Source: an uncultured Porphyromonadaceae bacterium
GTDB lineage: Bacteria > Bacteroidota > Bacteroidia > Bacteroidales > Muribaculaceae
DNA length: 16,843 bases
Reading direction: 5' to 3'
Assembly: GCA_946183895.1 (NCBI GenBank)
Contig: CAMHDX010000001.1
Span: forward strand, 1 to 16,843
Part shown: positions 15,873 to 16,843 of the stretch, piece after piece
How the letters are laid out: each line of letters begins with the position of its first letter
Numbering within the stretch: position 1 is the first letter of the stretch
Position numbers and translations under genes: made by a program
Notes under the pieces: generated by a model
What the model was told of the DNA's origin: nothing
Databases searched by the model: none
The model's input: only the letters and a program-made list of their open reading frames with translations

Positions 15873-16843
15873 TTACTTAATAATCTTAACGCGTCCCACC
15901 TTGACCGGCTCGGTCTCGCTGTCGGGCGCGGCAAACACGGTGTACACACCGGTGGGCAGGCGCACGCCGTCAGCGTCGCAGCCGTCCCAGATGGCGCGAC
16001 CGCCCTGGGCGGTGACCTCACCCACCACCTCGCCGGCAGCGTTCTTGATTGTCACCAACGAGTTGCTCATCAAGTTCTTGATCTCGATCCAGCCCGTGTA
16101 GTCGGGGCGAACCGGGTCGGGGAAGACGTAGGTGTTGTCGTAGTTCTCACTCGCGGGCGCCATGTCAATAAAGCACTCGGCGATGCCCTGCGAGGTGAGG
16201 ATGAACATCGAGTTGCGACCCGGATGATACTTGATGTCGTAGATGGCGTTGGAGGGCAACGGACTGTTGGACGCGCTGAACTGCTTGATAACAGTCTTGT
16301 TGTCGGCGCTGAGCACTGTCACGCCCTCGGTGTTGGTGCCAATCCACTTGCGGTTGGCGGCATCGGACGCGACACAGTTCACCTGGATGCCGTCGAGCAG
16401 GGTGCCGGTCACATTGCCGTTGGCGTCGGTCAACTTGACGCGGTTGACGTGGAAATCGGTGCCGAACGCCTCGGTCGGGTCAAAGTATACAGCACCCTGG
16501 TTGCAACCCAGCCACACCAGGCCCTCGTTGTCGTGACTCAGGCTATAGCAATAGGTCCAGGTGAAGGCAACATTGTCCTGGTCGACAAACGATGCCGACG
16601 TGCGGCTATCCTTGGTTGACAAGTCATCGTTACTGCTCCAAATCACCACCTTGTCGCCAAAGTCGCCGCCGCACGCCACCTTGATGTCGTCCTTGCCGAT
16701 GGTGAAGATGTTGCGCTTGAAGGATACCGAACCTAGCTTGGGGCTACTGATGCCCACGATATCAGCATTGGCAATTGTTTCCTTGGCGAGATTGTCGGCG
16801 GTGATGTAGTAGAACGTGGGATAATCCTTGTCCTTGAACGATG
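15873..16843 (-). CDS. Second PorZ-like beta-propeller protein, partial (N-terminus outside window)
   Basis: The frame is open from the stop codon at 15873-15875 to the right edge (323 codons visible), so the 5' part is cut off. A GTG at 16755-16757 is internal: in-frame upstream codons read DKDYPTFYYITADNLAKETI, which continues the propeller. Blades such as DNEGLVWLGCNQGAVYFDP and NRKWIGTNTEGVTVLSAD align along their length with the complete PorZ-like neighbour, including LLDGIQVNCVASD against LLDGMDVYCIAVD. The C-terminal domain has FPDPVRPDY, TGVY and the ending RVKIIK, matching YPNPVRPDY, TGVY and KLMIIK in the paralog. This is a tandem duplicate that has diverged substantially. A PorZ-related or T9SS-cargo role is inferred, not shown. 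Confidence 0.75.
   Translation of the reverse strand, partial: SFKDKDYPTFYYITADNLAKETIANADIVGISSPKLGSVSFKRNIFTIGKDDIKVACGGDFGDKVVIWSSNDDLSTKDSRTSASFVDQDNVAFTWTYCYSLSHDNEGLVWLGCNQGAVYFDPTEAFGTDFHVNRVKLTDANGNVTGTLLDGIQVNCVASDAANRKWIGTNTEGVTVLSADNKTVIKQFSASNSPLPSNAIYDIKYHPGRNSMFILTSQGIAECFIDMAPASENYDNTYVFPDPVRPDYTGWIEIKNLMSNSLVTIKNAAGEVVGEVTAQGGRAIWDGCDADGVRLPTGVYTVFAAPDSETEPVKVGRVKIIK

Noticed and set aside
16755..16757. GTG as the start of the right-hand PorZ-like gene
   Set aside because: The frame stays open to the window edge, and the upstream codons continue propeller sequence, so the gene is simply truncated by the window.

Overview
This window looks like ordinary core chromosome of a GC-rich member of the Bacteroidales; Muribaculaceae-like is my guess, but the family cannot be fixed from sequence reading alone. 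The support is: promoters of the Bacteroidetes type (TTTG, 19-20 bp, TAnnTTTG) before folA and ppiD and a matching -7 element before eno; A-rich leaders instead of clear Shine-Dalgarno sites; a PpiD-like membrane foldase of the Bacteroidetes kind; and two large beta-propeller surface proteins with C-terminal domains of the type IX secretion (T9SS) kind. I see no tRNA, rRNA, insertion sequence, phage gene, CRISPR array or defence system.

Layout. Bases 1-140 hold a non-coding tandem array of small hairpins. folA (dihydrofolate reductase) follows on the minus strand. A plus-strand run covers 885-9611: rsmH (16S rRNA methyltransferase), lpxB (lipid A disaccharide synthase), eno (enolase, with its own promoter and a strong terminator), a 337-base intergenic region with a promoter and a long leader, ppiD-like (periplasmic foldase), aroQ (type II dehydroquinase), an O-methyltransferase overlapping aroQ, rbfA (ribosome-binding factor A) and an FtsX/LolC-E-like permease. 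The last two are 15 bases apart. A convergent minus-strand block covers 9570-16843: a PorZ-like surface protein cut by the window edge, a second complete PorZ-like protein, mutS, and a U32 peptidase-family protein. Spacings of 60, 31 and 17 bases suggest the complete PorZ-like gene, mutS and the U32 gene share a transcript.

How the genes work together. Most are housekeeping: folate (folA), rRNA modification and 30S assembly (rsmH, rbfA), the outer membrane (lpxB, ppiD-like, the permease), glycolysis (eno), the shikimate pathway (aroQ) and mismatch repair (mutS). No previously undescribed multi-gene system is visible. The signals most worth following are the hairpin array at the left edge, where five short stems share an invariant CGAAG core (minus strand) while their arms co-vary; the tandem PorZ-like pair; an rsmH located away from the usual dcw (division and cell wall) cluster; a 12-bp perfect palindrome where the -33 box of eno should be; and a 42-bp convergent overlap of two coding sequences.
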